Source: Paenibacillus lutimineralis (lineage in GTDB: Bacteria; Bacillota; Bacilli; Paenibacillales; Paenibacillaceae). Taken from it: 64,000 nucleotides of DNA. The stretch is taken from positions 6,315,501 to 6,379,500 of the forward strand of contig NZ_CP034346.1 in assembly GCF_003991425.1 (NCBI RefSeq), written 5' to 3'. Positions 26,375 to 35,436 of the stretch are shown here, piece by piece. Position 1 is the first letter of the stretch. Every line of letters begins with the position of its first letter. Under the pieces are notes generated by a model, which worked only from the letters and a program-made list of their open reading frames with translations, searched no databases and was not told the DNA's origin. Both the position numbers and the translations under genes were made by a program.

Positions 26375-26425
26375 TATCGCCGTTACTTGTGATACGGTTC
26401 CCCGCGCTGTCTGAAGCGGCAAATT
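26375..26425 (+). repeat. Dispersed palindromic repeat, copy 3
   Basis: ATCGCCGTTACTTGTGATAC, then GGTTCCCCGCGCTGTCTGAA and GCGGCAAA. It is almost the same as copy 2 and continues into the duplicated terminator and amine-oxidase remnant. Confidence 0.75.
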
Positions 26426-26433
26426 TTTAAGAA

Positions 26434-26596
26434 AGGACGCAACCCAAGTTCCTTGGATGCGTCCTAATATTGATATTGAATTCTGTTATGCCGTCTTATT
26501 CCCCACACTCCAACGAATCGTTTTACCGTCTTTTATATTGTAGATACTGTCGCCCAAATAGGCTGTCTTGCTGCCGATCATCAAATGTTGAGTCTT
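26434..26596 (-). pseudogene. Deleted copy of the LRR-amine oxidase gene 3' end
   Basis: The terminator (AGGACGCA/TGCGTCCT, 26434-26465) and the following bases match 21849-22290 with two internal deletions. The matching blocks correspond to 21882-21915, about 22070-22108 and about 22220-22285 (for example CGCCCAAATAGGCTGTCTTG in both). It has no open reading frame. It probably still serves as the terminator of the LRR gene at 26610. Confidence 0.8.
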
Positions 26597-26609
26597 AAGT
26601 CCAATTACC

Positions 26610-28481
26610 TCAATAAATCAAAATCCCCTTGTTAAGAACAGACTTGTTTTGCACTTGATTACCTAAAATATATAATTTCTGCAAATGGGGCAGATTCACT
26701 AAAGGTTCTACATCTGAAATGGCGTTATTCTCTAAATGGAGCACCTCGATATGTTGCCAATTTTTCATAAAACTTAACGATTGGAGTGAGCTATCCTGAA
26801 CCGTGAATGAACGCAGGGCTGCAAAATCGGCAAAATAAGGCATCACCTTATCCATTTCATGCAACCAGTCTCCATTACCTATTCGAATAGATGCTTGATT
26901 CAAGGTTAGATGTTCTAGCGTGCTATTCGCAAATGGATGCTGACTATTAATTTGGAACCTACATTCATTACAATTTATCGTTTTTACATGCTGCAGATTG
27001 AATAATGCACTCGTCTCATCGAAAAAAGCCGTCTCATTTAGATTTAATACTTGTAGACTTGGCAGACGATTTAAAGAACTAATACCTATAAAGTTTCCAT
27101 ACTCCATCACTGTAAGTTGTTCTAATTGCGGGTATTTCACTAACTTTGCCCCATCTAAATCATTAGATATCCCTTCATAAACAGTTAAAGATTTTAACGC
27201 AGGCGCCTCTAACTTTGGTATGAAAGAATCTATTAATTCCGCTTTCTTTAAATTTGGTAATGCGATCGATGGTACAGTACCGTGATAACCAGTCATCGAT
27301 AACTCGGTCAGTGAAGTCAAACTGTTCACAGCATCAATATTATCTAATTTTGAAAGGTAAGACACTCGCAGATTCGTCAACGATGTCTTATTTCTAAGGC
27401 GTTCTAAACTCGTAATGCCAACACCCTCAAGATCAAACGACTGCAAGCTAGGCATGTTTTGTACAAAATCAAGCGTTTTTAGATTTTTCACCATTTTAAA
27501 CTTCAATTCTTGTAATTGACTTAGTGAGTATAACGGTTTGAAATCGGTCGCTTCACTATAATTTACTGTTAATGACTCTAAACTCGTTAAAGAAGACAAC
27601 CACTTCAAATCATTGATATACGTTATTGATAAGGATCTTAATGGTAGTTGATTCAAAAGATGAAAGTCAGTAACGGACTCATCGACATATGTTATTTCAA
27701 GCGATTGTAAATTGGGAAACTCTAATAGTAAAGCCATTTCCGCATTACTTCGAATTTGCGTGGAGAGTTCTACTATTTTCGTCTTATCGCCAAAATACTG
27801 TGCAAACGAACCAAATGATTCATTAAAGCCGGCCGAATAGCTTTTTAATCCTTGCATATGTTGAAAACGAACTTCCCGACTTTGTGAAATTTCATATTCG
27901 TTCATCAGTTTTAAGGCCGTCAGTCCGGTGAAGGCTTCAAAGTCTTTTTGTTCAATTCTTTGTGTATTTAATAGTTTATCCGTGATCACATAGCTGGATA
28001 TTTCAGCCTGCTCGTTCGTAAATGGATCATCAAGGCTATAATCAAAATGCCACTGATCTTCAGAATAGTGGGTAGACAAATAACGGATACTTGCGATTTC
28101 TTCTTTAGTAGGCATCGCTTCACCTTTATTAAAAATATCTCTTAAAAAGTACTGGAGAACTTCGCTTTCAGGCATTGTTCGAACAGATATTTCTTTATGA
28201 CTATCGTGTTCCGCTTGATTGCTGTACAAAAGAAAGTATCCAAACAATACACCAATGATTACGATCGGCGCAATCAGAAGCGCTTTTAAATTGAGATTTG
28301 GACGAGCTGTTGTATTAGCAGGAGTTGTTCCATAATAATTATTAATCGTCTGGTCAACATAATAGACGTTATTCTCCTTCAACATTAATTCAGTTCCACA
28401 ATAAGGGCATTTTAAGGTATGTCCTTCTTTGTATTCAATTCTCCCATTACAATTCGGACAATTTAGTTTAATGAATTCCAC
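26610..28481 (-). CDS. Zinc-ribbon, single-TM, leucine-rich-repeat protein
   Basis: Protein of 623 residues. An N-terminal zinc ribbon (CPNC at about 7-10 and CPYC at about 24-27) is followed by a short linker, one TM helix (ALLIAPIVIIGVLFGYFLLY) and about 540 residues that include at least fifteen irregular leucine-rich repeats. The topology implies a cytosolic ribbon and an external LRR domain. I start it at GTG 28481, preceded by AGGAGGAGGGGG; the in-frame ATG at 28505 lies upstream of that site. The N-terminal zinc ribbon/YXNNYYG layout recalls small membrane TFIIB-type-ribbon proteins, but with an LRR ectodomain it is unusual. Function unknown. Confidence 0.78.
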   Translation of the reverse strand: MEFIKLNCPNCNGRIEYKEGHTLKCPYCGTELMLKENNVYYVDQTINNYYGTTPANTTARPNLNLKALLIAPIVIIGVLFGYFLLYSNQAEHDSHKEISVRTMPESEVLQYFLRDIFNKGEAMPTKEEIASIRYLSTHYSEDQWHFDYSLDDPFTNEQAEISSYVITDKLLNTQRIEQKDFEAFTGLTALKLMNEYEISQSREVRFQHMQGLKSYSAGFNESFGSFAQYFGDKTKIVELSTQIRSNAEMALLLEFPNLQSLEITYVDESVTDFHLLNQLPLRSLSITYINDLKWLSSLTSLESLTVNYSEATDFKPLYSLSQLQELKFKMVKNLKTLDFVQNMPSLQSFDLEGVGITSLERLRNKTSLTNLRVSYLSKLDNIDAVNSLTSLTELSMTGYHGTVPSIALPNLKKAELIDSFIPKLEAPALKSLTVYEGISNDLDGAKLVKYPQLEQLTVMEYGNFIGISSLNRLPSLQVLNLNETAFFDETSALFNLQHVKTINCNECRFQINSQHPFANSTLEHLTLNQASIRIGNGDWLHEMDKVMPYFADFAALRSFTVQDSSLQSLSFMKNWQHIEVLHLENNAISDVEPLVNLPHLQKLYILGNQVQNKSVLNKGILIY

Positions 28482-28678
28482 TGACCCCCTCCTCCTATCT
28501 ATCATATGTATTTTTTAAATTAGCTTAGTTGTCCAAAATACAAATGTCAACATCTTCTAAATCAAATTGTTTCCCCACGACATTCATAAAAAATTTATAA
28601 TATTCCCCCTTTCATCTTTATAACTTTTTTGTAAGCTGGAACAAGTTCGTACTTAGAGTTAAAGAGAGGAAGATCGGC

Positions 28679-30124
28679 ATGAGATTTTGGGAAATAGGCT
28701 TGATCGTGGTTAATTTTGGCCTGTTGTACTGGGTGGTAATCACGAACAAGAAGGGTGGCCGGGGATTGTTTATCCCTTTAGGGATCGCCTTCAGTTTGGT
28801 AATTGTGCAGATTGTCGTGGAAGGTGGACGGTGGGAGATGGTTCCGGCCTACTTGACGCCACTCTTATTGACGGCTTATTTCTCCATTGGCAAGCGGAAG
28901 AAGGGCGGCAGAAGCAGGATTGCGATTACGGTTCAAGCGGTGCTATTGACCGTATATTTGTTGGTCTCGGTTGCGCCGCCTGCGGTGCTGCCGGTATTCT
29001 CGTTTGATGAACCAACGGGACCCTATGCGGTCGGAACGACGGTTTATCATTGGGTTGACAATGAGCGGCGAGAAGCATATTCGGATAACCCTGCCGATCG
29101 GCGCGAGCTGATGGCGCAAATTTGGTATCCGGCTGCCGAAGGCGGCGGGAAAGAGAGGAGCCCTTATCTCTGGAACGCGTCTAAGATGACGAAAGCCATA
29201 TCAAGCAAAATGATGAGCCTTCCGGCTTTTGCACTAAGCCATCTAGGGTTGATCAAAACGCATGCCTTGGCAGAGGCCACGCTTTCGGATTCGGCGAGCC
29301 CGTACCCGGTTCTGATTTTTTCCCATGGGATGAACGGGTATCGCAATCAGAATATGTACCAGCTAGAGGAGCTTGCCAGCCACGGCTACATCGTAATAGC
29401 TATCGATTATGCCTATGAAGCTGCCGCCTCCGTTTACCCTGACGGAAGGGTCGCCGTGAGTGAAACCGACCCCAACTTGACTTCCAATGCCCAGTATGGA
29501 ATGCACATCCCGCTTTGGACCAGCGACGCTACGTTTGTGCTCAATCAAGTGGAGAAGCTTAATCAGAACGATGCTGCAGGTCGATTTTCCGGCAAAATCG
29601 ATCTTGATCGAATCGGCATGCTTGGACATTCATTCGGTGGAGCCGTTACGGTGCAAATGTTAAAGAATGATTCACGTGTGAAGGCTGCCCTTAGTATGGA
29701 TGGAGGGTTCTATGGTCCGCCGGTTTCAGACAAAGGATTCGGAAAGCCGTTCTTCATGATGTATGCAGACGAGACGTACAGCAAAATAATGACTTCTTAC
29801 GATGATGTCGCCGAACAGTTTGGCGGGGTAAGCCGCAAAGTGTTCGAAGCCCCAAGGAAAGAATATATCCAAAAATCGGGCTATGCTCTGGCAGGCGGAG
29901 GGTTATCGATCCTTATTCCGGGTTCAAAGCATGCAAGCTACACCGATCTCGCGTTATTCTCTCCGCTGCTCGGCCTCAGCGGCGCAGACCCGCGGCGCGA
30001 CCACCGCATCGTGAACGAATTCAGTGTTGCCTTCTTCGATCGGTATTTAAAAGGGAAGGAAGATTCTGCGCTGCAAGATCTGGCCGCCAAGTACCCGGAA
30101 GTGAATTTCAAGGTGAACAACTAA
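28679..30124 (+). CDS. PAF-acetylhydrolase-like lipase with membrane N-terminus
   Basis: Protein of 481 residues. Three or four TM helices (about 5-22, 28-48, 55-70 and 84-105) precede an alpha/beta-hydrolase of the platelet-activating-factor acetylhydrolase II type. Visible are the oxyanion region FSHGMNGYRNQN, the nucleophile elbow GHSFGGA (catalytic Ser), Asp in SMDGG or MYADE and the late His in GSKHASYTDL. AAGAGAGGAAG precedes the ATG. It should hydrolyse short-chain esters of lipids at the membrane. It converges with the kinase gene (7-base gap). Confidence 0.88.
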   Translation: MRFWEIGLIVVNFGLLYWVVITNKKGGRGLFIPLGIAFSLVIVQIVVEGGRWEMVPAYLTPLLLTAYFSIGKRKKGGRSRIAITVQAVLLTVYLLVSVAPPAVLPVFSFDEPTGPYAVGTTVYHWVDNERREAYSDNPADRRELMAQIWYPAAEGGGKERSPYLWNASKMTKAISSKMMSLPAFALSHLGLIKTHALAEATLSDSASPYPVLIFSHGMNGYRNQNMYQLEELASHGYIVIAIDYAYEAAASVYPDGRVAVSETDPNLTSNAQYGMHIPLWTSDATFVLNQVEKLNQNDAAGRFSGKIDLDRIGMLGHSFGGAVTVQMLKNDSRVKAALSMDGGFYGPPVSDKGFGKPFFMMYADETYSKIMTSYDDVAEQFGGVSRKVFEAPRKEYIQKSGYALAGGGLSILIPGSKHASYTDLALFSPLLGLSGADPRRDHRIVNEFSVAFFDRYLKGKEDSALQDLAAKYPEVNFKVNN

Positions 30125-30131
30125 AATTTTT

Positions 30132-31238
30132 TCATGCGGGACTCGATACCGGAAGTTCAATGACGAATGCATAATGTCCGGAGGAATGAACCAGACGTAA
30201 GGCGCCGTTGTGCCGTTCGACGATATTCTTGGCAATGGATAGTCCTAATCCTGAACCGGCCTGGATCGCATGGCCCGTTCGCGAGTGATCGGCTTTATAA
30301 AACCGCTCAAATAACAGCTCCTCCTGTTCTTTCGATATCGAAGTACCTTCATTCTCGACCTTGATGGCAACAAAAGAAGAGCGTGCTTCCAATGATATGC
30401 GAACAACTCCTGGCTTCACGGAGAACTTCAAAGCATTCATCAGAAGGTTGTCGATGGCTCTCCTTATTTTTCCCGGATCCATAGGTATCGGCATCGACTT
30501 GAACGCCAAATGCGTCTCCACAGTGACCCCAAGTTCTTTGGCGAAGGGTTGAAATTCGGCTACGATCTGCGTGAGCAGTTCCCGTATGTCGAACTGACCC
30601 ACGACAAACTTGGCGTCACTGGTTGAGAGACGCGTGTATTCAAATAAGTCATCAATGAGGTTCTTCAATTGCATGGTTTTATTATAGGTAATGTCGACGA
30701 AACGTTCCTGCTCCTGCTCATTGCGATAGACTCTGTTTTTCAGCAATTCCAGATATCCAATAATGTTGGTAAGGGGAGTCCGTAAATCGTGGGATACACC
30801 TGTAATCAAGTCCATTTTGGACTTTTCGATTTGCCGTTCCTTTGCGATTTGGCGTTCCAGTTTTTCGGCCATAGCGTTAATGTTCTCCGCAACCCTGCCT
30901 AGTTCGTCTTTCCTTAAGAGCGGAACGCGATGGCGCAGATTTCCTCCGGCGATAAAATCAAGTCCTTCCGCCAGACTAAGCAAGTATTTCACGATATGCC
31001 GGGTCATAAGGGAAAAGCACAAAAAAAAGAGGACGATAAACGAAACGATAGATAATACACCGTATAGCAGGACTGATAAATAGGGGAAGTGACTAGCGGC
31101 AAGAAGTCTACTTAACAAAGATTCGTTGAGTATTGACGATACGTTCATCGCAATGATTAAGCTTAGAATAAACGACCAGAACATTCGCACACGAATGCTT
31201 CGTTTTCCGGAAATCAGAGAAAAGAGTTTATTTTTCAA
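30132..31238 (-). CDS. Sensor histidine kinase (HAMP, HisKA, HATPase)
   Basis: About 368 residues. Two TM helices (about 20-38 and 52-76) with a very short external loop suggest an intramembrane-sensing kinase. Then come HAMP (RHRVPLLRKDELG), the phospho-His motif GVSHDLRTPLTNI, NLLMNALKFS and GSGLGLSIAKNI. The TTG at 31238 is chosen: it overlaps the regulator stop by 11 bases and has GGGGGGTGGG 9 bases upstream. Longer frames would run deep into the regulator gene. Intramembrane-sensing kinases often respond to envelope stress. Confidence 0.88.
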   Translation of the reverse strand: MKNKLFSLISGKRSIRVRMFWSFILSLIIAMNVSSILNESLLSRLLAASHFPYLSVLLYGVLSIVSFIVLFFLCFSLMTRHIVKYLLSLAEGLDFIAGGNLRHRVPLLRKDELGRVAENINAMAEKLERQIAKERQIEKSKMDLITGVSHDLRTPLTNIIGYLELLKNRVYRNEQEQERFVDITYNKTMQLKNLIDDLFEYTRLSTSDAKFVVGQFDIRELLTQIVAEFQPFAKELGVTVETHLAFKSMPIPMDPGKIRRAIDNLLMNALKFSVKPGVVRISLEARSSFVAIKVENEGTSISKEQEELLFERFYKADHSRTGHAIQAGSGLGLSIAKNIVERHNGALRLVHSSGHYAFVIELPVSSPA

Positions 31239-31917
31239 TTTTGTATCCCACCCCCCAGACTGTCTTGACGTACCTGGGTTCCCGTGGATTCGCCTCAATT
31301 TTTTCCCGGAGGTTTCGGATATGCACGACAACTGTATTATCCGAGATGCTGGAAGACTCCTTCCAAACCCGTTCGTAAATTTTATCCACGCCGAACACAT
31401 GTCCGCGATGGCTTGCCATCAGTTCGAGTATGGAAAATTCAAGAGGTGTCAGGGATATTTCCTTTCCTTTTACGGTTACCTGGTGCATCGCCCTGTCTAT
31501 GACTAAATCTCCGATGGCAATGACGTCTTCATCTGGCTCTTTGACGGAGTAGCTTTGCCGACGTAGTTGCGCTTTGACCCGGGCCGTCAATTCCAGGAGA
31601 CTGAACGGCTTGGTCATATAATCATCCGCTCCGGTAGTCAACCCGGTTATAATATCAATGTCTTCTTCTTTGGCAGACAGCATGATAATGGGGATCTTCG
31701 AGATTTCTCGGATTTTCAGGCACGCCCTGATTCCATCCATATGGGCCATCATCACATCCAGAATAATCAGTTGCACGGATAATGTCTTAACAACCTCCAG
31801 TGCCTGCAAACCATTCTCCGCTTCCAGCACATGATATCCTTCATTACTCAAGAAGATACGTATAAAGTCCCTAATTTCGGAGTCGTCATCCACAACCAAT
31901 ATGGTGATCTTGTTCAT
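31228..31917 (-). CDS. OmpR-family response regulator
   Basis: Regulator of 229 residues with acidic pocket VVDDDSE, phospho-acceptor Asp in LIILDVMMAHMDG, Lys in MTKPFSLLELTARV and a winged-helix C-terminus (VVVHIRNLREKIE, TVWGVGYKIEK). AGGAGG lies 7 bases before the ATG at 31917. It is coupled to the kinase and is likely its sole partner. Confidence 0.92.
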   Translation of the reverse strand: MNKITILVVDDDSEIRDFIRIFLSNEGYHVLEAENGLQALEVVKTLSVQLIILDVMMAHMDGIRACLKIREISKIPIIMLSAKEEDIDIITGLTTGADDYMTKPFSLLELTARVKAQLRRQSYSVKEPDEDVIAIGDLVIDRAMHQVTVKGKEISLTPLEFSILELMASHRGHVFGVDKIYERVWKESSSISDNTVVVHIRNLREKIEANPREPRYVKTVWGVGYKIEK

Positions 31918-32207
31918 TCGCAACCTCCTGATTATCTGCTTAAAATTAGTCTTAGCTTTCAGCATAAGAAAAACATATGAAGATATCGTTGAGGAAAATC
32001 TAAAGAATTTCTGAAGTTACGCGGATTCTCCTTATGATTCCGTCGATCACGTTTGCGGATGACGATCCGGGACGGTTCCCTAAACATTATTCCACTAAAC
32101 CCAAAGAAGCCGCGATTTACGCGGCACTTAATAAGATAAAGTTTGTCAACCACATTTGGCTATGACAAGCCATGTTAAGAGGTCCTGAGCTCTTTTCGTT
32201 TATACAA

Positions 32208-32651
32208 TTAGAACGTGTTATATACATTTTCACATTCTTCCACGGTCGGTTGATAAAAACAGTGCTTCTTCCATCGTCCTACGAGCGGCTGATTATACCA
32301 AGTTGGCGGACATGGTCCGGGGTTCTCGAACGTTCCTGGACGGAAATACCATAGGGAAAATTCGGCTGGCCAATTCCGCTCCCCATTCACAGCCCGTTGC
32401 GCCAGACGGCGTTCCCTATCTCTTGCGTTTTGATAGAACATGCCATGTTGCAATGCTTCGAACGCATGCGGCTGGTTGATCATTTGGGGAATTGTCCGGA
32501 TCTCTTTAAAATCGGAGCAATTCGCTCTTATTCGGTTAATGCCAACATTCCCAACAAGGAGCATGCCCATTTCGCCTTCGGTCTCAGCTTCAGCTCGAAG
32601 CAACCGTGCCAACATATTAATATCCTGGTTCCTGGCTTTTACGACTCCCAT
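32208..32651 (-). CDS. cwlJ: Spore cortex-lytic / cell wall hydrolase CwlJ
   Basis: SleB/CwlJ-family hydrolase of 147 residues without signal peptide, as in Bacillus CwlJ, which is made in the mother cell and sits in the spore coat. It degrades cortex peptidoglycan in Ca-dipicolinate-triggered germination. Diagnostic segments are MLARLLRAEAETEGEMGMLL with the catalytic Glu, VGNVGINRIRANCSDF, the RTIPQMINQPHAFEA stretch, FSLWYFRP, and CFYQPTVEECENVYNTF at the very end. AAAGAGGTGA precedes the ATG. In B. cereus and B. subtilis cwlJ is followed by gerQ or stands apart; no gerQ is seen here. Strong evidence for a spore-former. Confidence 0.95.
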   Translation of the reverse strand: MGVVKARNQDINMLARLLRAEAETEGEMGMLLVGNVGINRIRANCSDFKEIRTIPQMINQPHAFEALQHGMFYQNARDRERRLAQRAVNGERNWPAEFSLWYFRPGTFENPGPCPPTWYNQPLVGRWKKHCFYQPTVEECENVYNTF

Positions 32652-32787
32652 TCGCTCACCTCTTTAGGTTTCTAGACTCATCATATTGGAGGTGAAGCGG
32701 AAGTGTTACTCAGGAAAGTAAAGAGCGATCATAAATAACCGTTCCACCACACTACTGTCCACGTATTCAATTTTATTCATGCCAGGG

Positions 32788-33972
32788 TCAGCCCTCTTTC
32801 TCTACAAAATGCCGCCCCACGGAGTAATATTCATCCTTATTCACGGCATCGTCTAGCCACTTCATTAGCTTCACCCCGTCTTGTTCGGCTTTGTAGAAAT
32901 GATTTAATGGGGAGAGTGTATGAGGTGTCCTGCCCGTCTTCTCATTAAGACCGTAATCAGTGATGTAATAATAGTAGCCTGACAATACTTCAGTTAGCTC
33001 TCCAGCAGATTGCAGCATGCGGGCTGACCAGGAATGTATATATTCGCCATCGTCCGAAACATCACCATTCAGATCCTTTTCAAAGTCGTACAGCAGCTCA
33101 TCATAGAGCGTATTAGACTGTAATAGTATCGCATTGTCCGGGAGCAGCTTGCGGTTCGCCGCGAATACGGACGAAATTAAATCGCCGTGGACTTCATAAC
33201 CAAAGGTTGCTGCAAAGTTAGCCTTCCATTCGTTATCGATAATATCCGGCCAGCAGTCGGCATTTAAGTAGGAGCTGTCCGAATATTGATAAATGCGGGC
33301 ATTCGGGTAGTGTTTCGCAATCTCAGGCGCCCAGAAAGCAGCTCCGAATCCTCCGGCGCTTTCTCCCGCAATGAGGATCTTCTCCGGCGCAACGAAATGG
33401 TTTGTCATCCATTCCAATGCTGCGCGCGTATTGGCTTGACCGTTGTAACGTATTGTGAACGGCTTGCCTTTGGCGTCCGTATATTCCTTGGATGCATTCC
33501 CGATATGCAGATCACCAGTAGAATAAGGGATATATACAATGTTCCAATCCTTGAACGGATTGTCAGGGTTATTATTTTTCAACAGACCGCCAAGCGTACC
33601 TACTTTAAAGAATGGAATGTTCGGAAAGTAATATTTGATCTCACCGTTCTTCATTACATTACTCAGACTGATTGGCTGCGCGGCAGTCACCTCGTCCCAG
33701 GCTACACCGCCTCCAGAAAAATAAATGATCACTTTATCTTCAGCAGCTGCTCCCTTATTGGCAAGTAAATAGTATTCCGAACCATCGGCAGAAATTACTT
33801 GTGCATCCTGGTCAAACTTTATTTTATTCCAGACATAGCGCTCCGCATCAGCCCATTTATCCGGTTCAGCAGGCTTTTCAAGTATGAAGAAATAAACACA
33901 ACCCACCAAAACACCCAAAATAAGTACAATTCCGCCTATCGCAGTCAGGAGAATCTTGTTGATTCTTTTCAC
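32788..33972 (-). CDS. Pectinacetylesterase-like membrane-anchored hydrolase
   Basis: Protein of 394 residues with an N-terminal TM anchor (about 8-30) and an alpha/beta-hydrolase of the pectinacetylesterase/Notum type: oxyanion region IIYFSGGGVAWDE, nucleophile elbow GESAGGFGA, Asp in YQYSDSSYLN and a late His in TPHTLSPLNHF. It would deacetylate pectin or another acetylated glycan outside the cell. It starts with GTG at 33972, with GGAAGGCGG just upstream. No pectin genes are adjacent. Confidence 0.82.
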   Translation of the reverse strand: MKRINKILLTAIGGIVLILGVLVGCVYFFILEKPAEPDKWADAERYVWNKIKFDQDAQVISADGSEYYLLANKGAAAEDKVIIYFSGGGVAWDEVTAAQPISLSNVMKNGEIKYYFPNIPFFKVGTLGGLLKNNNPDNPFKDWNIVYIPYSTGDLHIGNASKEYTDAKGKPFTIRYNGQANTRAALEWMTNHFVAPEKILIAGESAGGFGAAFWAPEIAKHYPNARIYQYSDSSYLNADCWPDIIDNEWKANFAATFGYEVHGDLISSVFAANRKLLPDNAILLQSNTLYDELLYDFEKDLNGDVSDDGEYIHSWSARMLQSAGELTEVLSGYYYYITDYGLNEKTGRTPHTLSPLNHFYKAEQDGVKLMKWLDDAVNKDEYYSVGRHFVEKEG

Positions 33973-34038
33973 TATTACCGCCTTCTATCCTATCTATATT
34001 TTTCAGATAAAGATTTCTTCCAATGGTTTCGCCCATCT

Positions 34039-34536
34039 TCAGTAAATACTAACCAATATATCATGGCCTTGGTCACGGCTGCGTTCATAAAAGGAAATCA
34101 AGTTTTGCAGTTCCAGGGTTAACTCCTCGAAACGCTCATCTGTCTCTTCGTCGACCCAAGTGTTCGGATAAATCTGTTGTTCCCTGAATGCTGAGAGGTT
34201 GAAGTGTTCTTGTAACGCAATCCTATCTACGGCTTGCAGTGATGCTAGAATGCGCGGCAACTCGTCCGAGCCAATGACTGCTATGAAGTCTTCTGTGTCC
34301 AGAACATGGACGCCTACAATCGCCTCGCTCAAAGGATCATCTTCAATCGGATGGGATGCAGATACACCCGTTAGAAGAAAATGCAGCCCGTCCCAACATT
34401 TATCCATCTCATAAACCGGACAGAGTCGATCCTCCATCAATTGCTCAATCTTGGTGATGATGGATGAATTGTCCAGTTGTACCACTTCATTCGCCAAAGC
34501 ATCATTCAAGCTTAAGTAACAGGCCATTATTCCCAT
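34039..34536 (-). CDS. DUF1877 (YfbM-like) protein
   Basis: Soluble protein of 165 residues that starts MGIMACYLSL and carries CWDGLHFLLTG, EAIVGVHVLD and a C-terminal tail of the DUF1877/YfbM type, matching the usual length. The ATG at 34536 follows AGGAGAGG; the longer frame from 34704 includes non-homologous sequence. Function of the family is not known. Confidence 0.82.
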   Translation of the reverse strand: MGIMACYLSLNDALANEVVQLDNSSIITKIEQLMEDRLCPVYEMDKCWDGLHFLLTGVSASHPIEDDPLSEAIVGVHVLDTEDFIAVIGSDELPRILASLQAVDRIALQEHFNLSAFREQQIYPNTWVDEETDERFEELTLELQNLISFYERSRDQGHDILVSIY

Positions 34537-34688
34537 AAGTCCTCTCCTATCCAACTTCGTAGTTTCTTTTTCATTCGTCGTACCACAATAAATCCCTGCA
34601 AGGAACGCGCTGAGCACATTGTTAAGGTTTAATATGCGGGCAGCAGTATGGCTCTCGCTTGGGTGAATACTCCGAGAAGGACATCCGG

Positions 34689-34739
34689 TTAGTCGGCCAT
34701 CCAAGCCTCCTGCTGTCCTTTTCTCCTTTTTTTCTTCAT
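34689..34739 (-). CDS. 16-codon micro-ORF with strong ribosome site
   Basis: CAGGAGG lies 6 bases before an ATG; the frame encodes the basic peptide MKKKRRKGQQEAWMAD and stops. It starts 17 bases after the stop of the 120-residue protein gene, so it would be cotranscribed. It may be a truncated gene start or a real micropeptide. Confidence 0.25.
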   Translation of the reverse strand: MKKKRRKGQQEAWMAD

Positions 34740-34755
34740 CCGATCCTCCTGCCCG

Positions 34756-35118
34756 TCAAACCTGCTTCGGAATCCTCTGCCGCAGCTGCTGCTCGACGCG
34801 GTCAAGCGCCTGTTTTTCTTCCGATGATATGCTGTTGCATGATAGACGGCGGTAAGCCAATTGGCCCTTGTTGTTCCTCCGCTCCACATACTGGATTACT
34901 TCATCGCATGCCTCCTCAAGTGAGAGCATTGTTGTTCCGTCAAGAAACCGGGCCAAGACAAGTACGTCATCCTCGTCAAGCGAAATAGTAAGAAAAGGAA
35001 CATATACCTCTTCAAAACCTGGTGACAGATCTTCTTCAGACACGGTATAGATGCTCGATGAGAGATTGGGTACCGGTTCAAGTTTCTGGTCCTTTTTGTT
35101 TCGCTTTCTCCAAAACAT
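34756..35118 (-). CDS. Uncharacterised 120-residue protein
   Basis: Soluble, charged protein with a basic N-terminus (MFWRKRNKK) and two acidic central segments (SLDEDDVLVLARFLDG). No family was recognised. The ATG at 35118 has GAGGAG 8 bases upstream, better placed than the ATG at 35124. The following 264 bases up to the adhesin terminator hold only its leader. Confidence 0.6.
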   Translation of the reverse strand: MFWRKRNKKDQKLEPVPNLSSSIYTVSEEDLSPGFEEVYVPFLTISLDEDDVLVLARFLDGTTMLSLEEACDEVIQYVERRNNKGQLAYRRLSCNSISSEEKQALDRVEQQLRQRIPKQV

Positions 35119-35382
35119 ACACATCACTCCTCGCCACCGTTGTACATAAAGAATGAAACGAAGCGTTTTTCAACCTTTTGTGTTTACTACGGTACTATAG
35201 TGCCTACCGTTTCAATATCTACCATAAACTCGGATTCGTATATTCTGTAAACATCAAGCGGACTCTTCTCGGAGAAACACTACAGGTCGTACGGATTCAG
35301 CGCTTTATCCCCTGTCTGGAATAATTGATGGGCTACATCTTGCAAGATCACCACTTGTCGATTTCACCTTCTCCCTAACATG

Positions 35383-35422
35383 AAAAGGGCTCCCCCTGCC
35401 TGTTTCCAGGACAAGGGGAGCC
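35383..35422 (-). terminator. Terminator of the adhesin gene
   Basis: GGCTCCCC pairs with GGGGAGCC, extended by further pairs, followed on the minus strand by CTTTTCATG. It is 15 bases beyond the adhesin stop. Confidence 0.85.
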
Positions 35423-35436
35423 GAAGCACCAACAAA

